Positions 63,093 to 64,000 of a stretch of 64,000 nucleotides of DNA are shown here, piece after piece. The stretch lies in the NCBI GenBank assembly GCA_002400845.2, contig NVRK02000007.1, positions 1 through 64,000 of the forward strand, written 5' to 3'. Below the pieces are notes generated by a model, which was not told where the DNA came from, searched no databases, and saw only the letters and a program-made list of their open reading frames with translations. Origin of the DNA: Hyphomicrobiales bacterium (lineage in GTDB: Bacteria > Pseudomonadota > Alphaproteobacteria > Rhizobiales > Rhizobiaceae). Every line of letters starts with the position of its first letter. Within the stretch, counting starts at the first letter, position 1. A program made the translations under genes and the position numbers.

Positions 63093-63153
63093 GTTTCAGC
63101 TGCCCCCTCCCAAGCTGAAACAGACCTAAGGCAGTGTGGTGCTGGCTTAGGTC
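63093..63153 (+). other. Two consecutive perfect hairpins (possible 3'UTR/intercistronic sRNA)
   Basis: GTTTCAGCT-GCCCCCTCCCA-AGCTGAAAC (63093-63121) then GACCTAAG-N15-CTTAGGTC (63123-63153). Confidence 0.5.
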
Positions 63154-63209
63154 ACTTTGAGCACAAATAAACATCAAATTTATAAACCCCTTTTTTGGAA
63201 TATGACTTA

Positions 63210-64000
63210 ATGAACACACGAATTGCAATTATTGGCGCAGGTATTATGGGCGCAGACCACGGTGATATTATATCAAAAGAATTGCCAGGCGCTAAATTGC
63301 AAGTCGTGTGCGATGCGTTCGAAGAACGCGCAACAGCGTTAGCAAAAGCATGTGGTGACGCGGATGTTTCGACAGACCCTTATAGCGTTATCGCGCGTAA
63401 AGATGTCGATGCCGTAATTGTAGCAAGCCCAGACCACACACATGCCGAATTGGTAATGGCCTGTATTGAGCATAACAAACCTGTGTTGTGCGAAAAACCA
63501 TTGGCGCCTACTGCCGCAGAAAGTTTAAAAATAATCAAAGCAGAAGTTGCTTGCACAAAACAGATGGTTCAGATCGGCTTCATGCGCCGTTTCGATCAAT
63601 CTTATCGAGAGATGAAATCTGTTTTGGATAACAATGTTATTGGTCAACCATTAATGATGCATAACTTCCATCGTAATGTAGAAACGCCAGCCGCTGATTT
63701 TACAGCAGATATGGCAATTACAAATTCTGCACCGCACGAATTTGATGTAGCAAGATTTATCCTTGGCAGTGAGTACAAATTCATCTCATCATTTTCACCA
63801 AAAGGTGGTAATGACAAAGTTGGCCCTGTATTTATGGTGCTAGAAACCCAAGCTGGCCAATTGGTAAACATTGAGATCAACAATAACGCATCTTATGGTT
63901 ATGACGTGCGTGGTGAATTGATTGGCGAGAAGGGGGCTGTTTCGCTAAACTCACCAACATACACAACATTAGATTTAAAACTTAGCAAATCTACACAATA
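63210..64000 (+). CDS. Gfo/Idh/MocA-family oxidoreductase (partial, runs off window)
   Basis: Manual translation MNTRIAIIGAGIMGADHGDIISKELPGAKLQVVCDAFEERA...VIVASPDHTHAELVMACIEHNKPVLCEKPLAP. Confidence 0.92.
   Translation, partial: MNTRIAIIGAGIMGADHGDIISKELPGAKLQVVCDAFEERATALAKACGDADVSTDPYSVIARKDVDAVIVASPDHTHAELVMACIEHNKPVLCEKPLAPTAAESLKIIKAEVACTKQMVQIGFMRRFDQSYREMKSVLDNNVIGQPLMMHNFHRNVETPAADFTADMAITNSAPHEFDVARFILGSEYKFISSFSPKGGNDKVGPVFMVLETQAGQLVNIEINNNASYGYDVRGELIGEKGAVSLNSPTYTTLDLKLSKSTQ

Overview
This 64 kb window looks like an AT-rich alphaproteobacterial (probably Hyphomicrobiales-like) chromosome. That assignment is inferred from gene content (cckA, sdhE, DUF1127, tig-clpP-clpX-lon-hup order). 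Positions 1 to about 5670 are the end of an integrated mobilizable or conjugative element at the 3' end of a tRNA-Lys gene. It carries a truncated MobA/MobL-type relaxase, a structured oriT-like intergenic region, a VirD4/TraG-like coupling protein without obvious N-terminal TM segments that overlaps an M48 metalloprotease gene, a small cargo locus (a 25-aa Pro-rich micro-ORF, an SD-masking hairpin and a two-TM protein), and a tyrosine integrase. Positions 5.9-43.6 kb are mostly housekeeping genes: glmU, glmS, DUF502, recG, sdhE, mfd, cckA, panC/panB, sthA, glnA/glnB, a DEAD-box helicase, tig, clpP, clpX, lon, hup, and a BMP/nucleoside-type ABC operon. Positions 43.7-51.4 kb are an accessory region beginning at tRNA-Ser. 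It holds an amber-interrupted gene remnant, an outer-membrane barrel protein, a NarL-type two-component system whose kinase has an unusual ectodomain, a PAN-domain exported protein, and a decayed autotransporter. Positions 51.7-64 kb contain a LysR regulator, urtABCDE, and a LacI-regulated sugar ABC operon running into a Gfo/Idh/MocA oxidoreductase. The strongest candidates for something new are the cargo locus at 3394-4276, the VirD4-like/M48 pair with its oriT-like region, and the anti-SD-looped double hairpin at 63093-63153. All calls are by reading sequence; no database searches were run.
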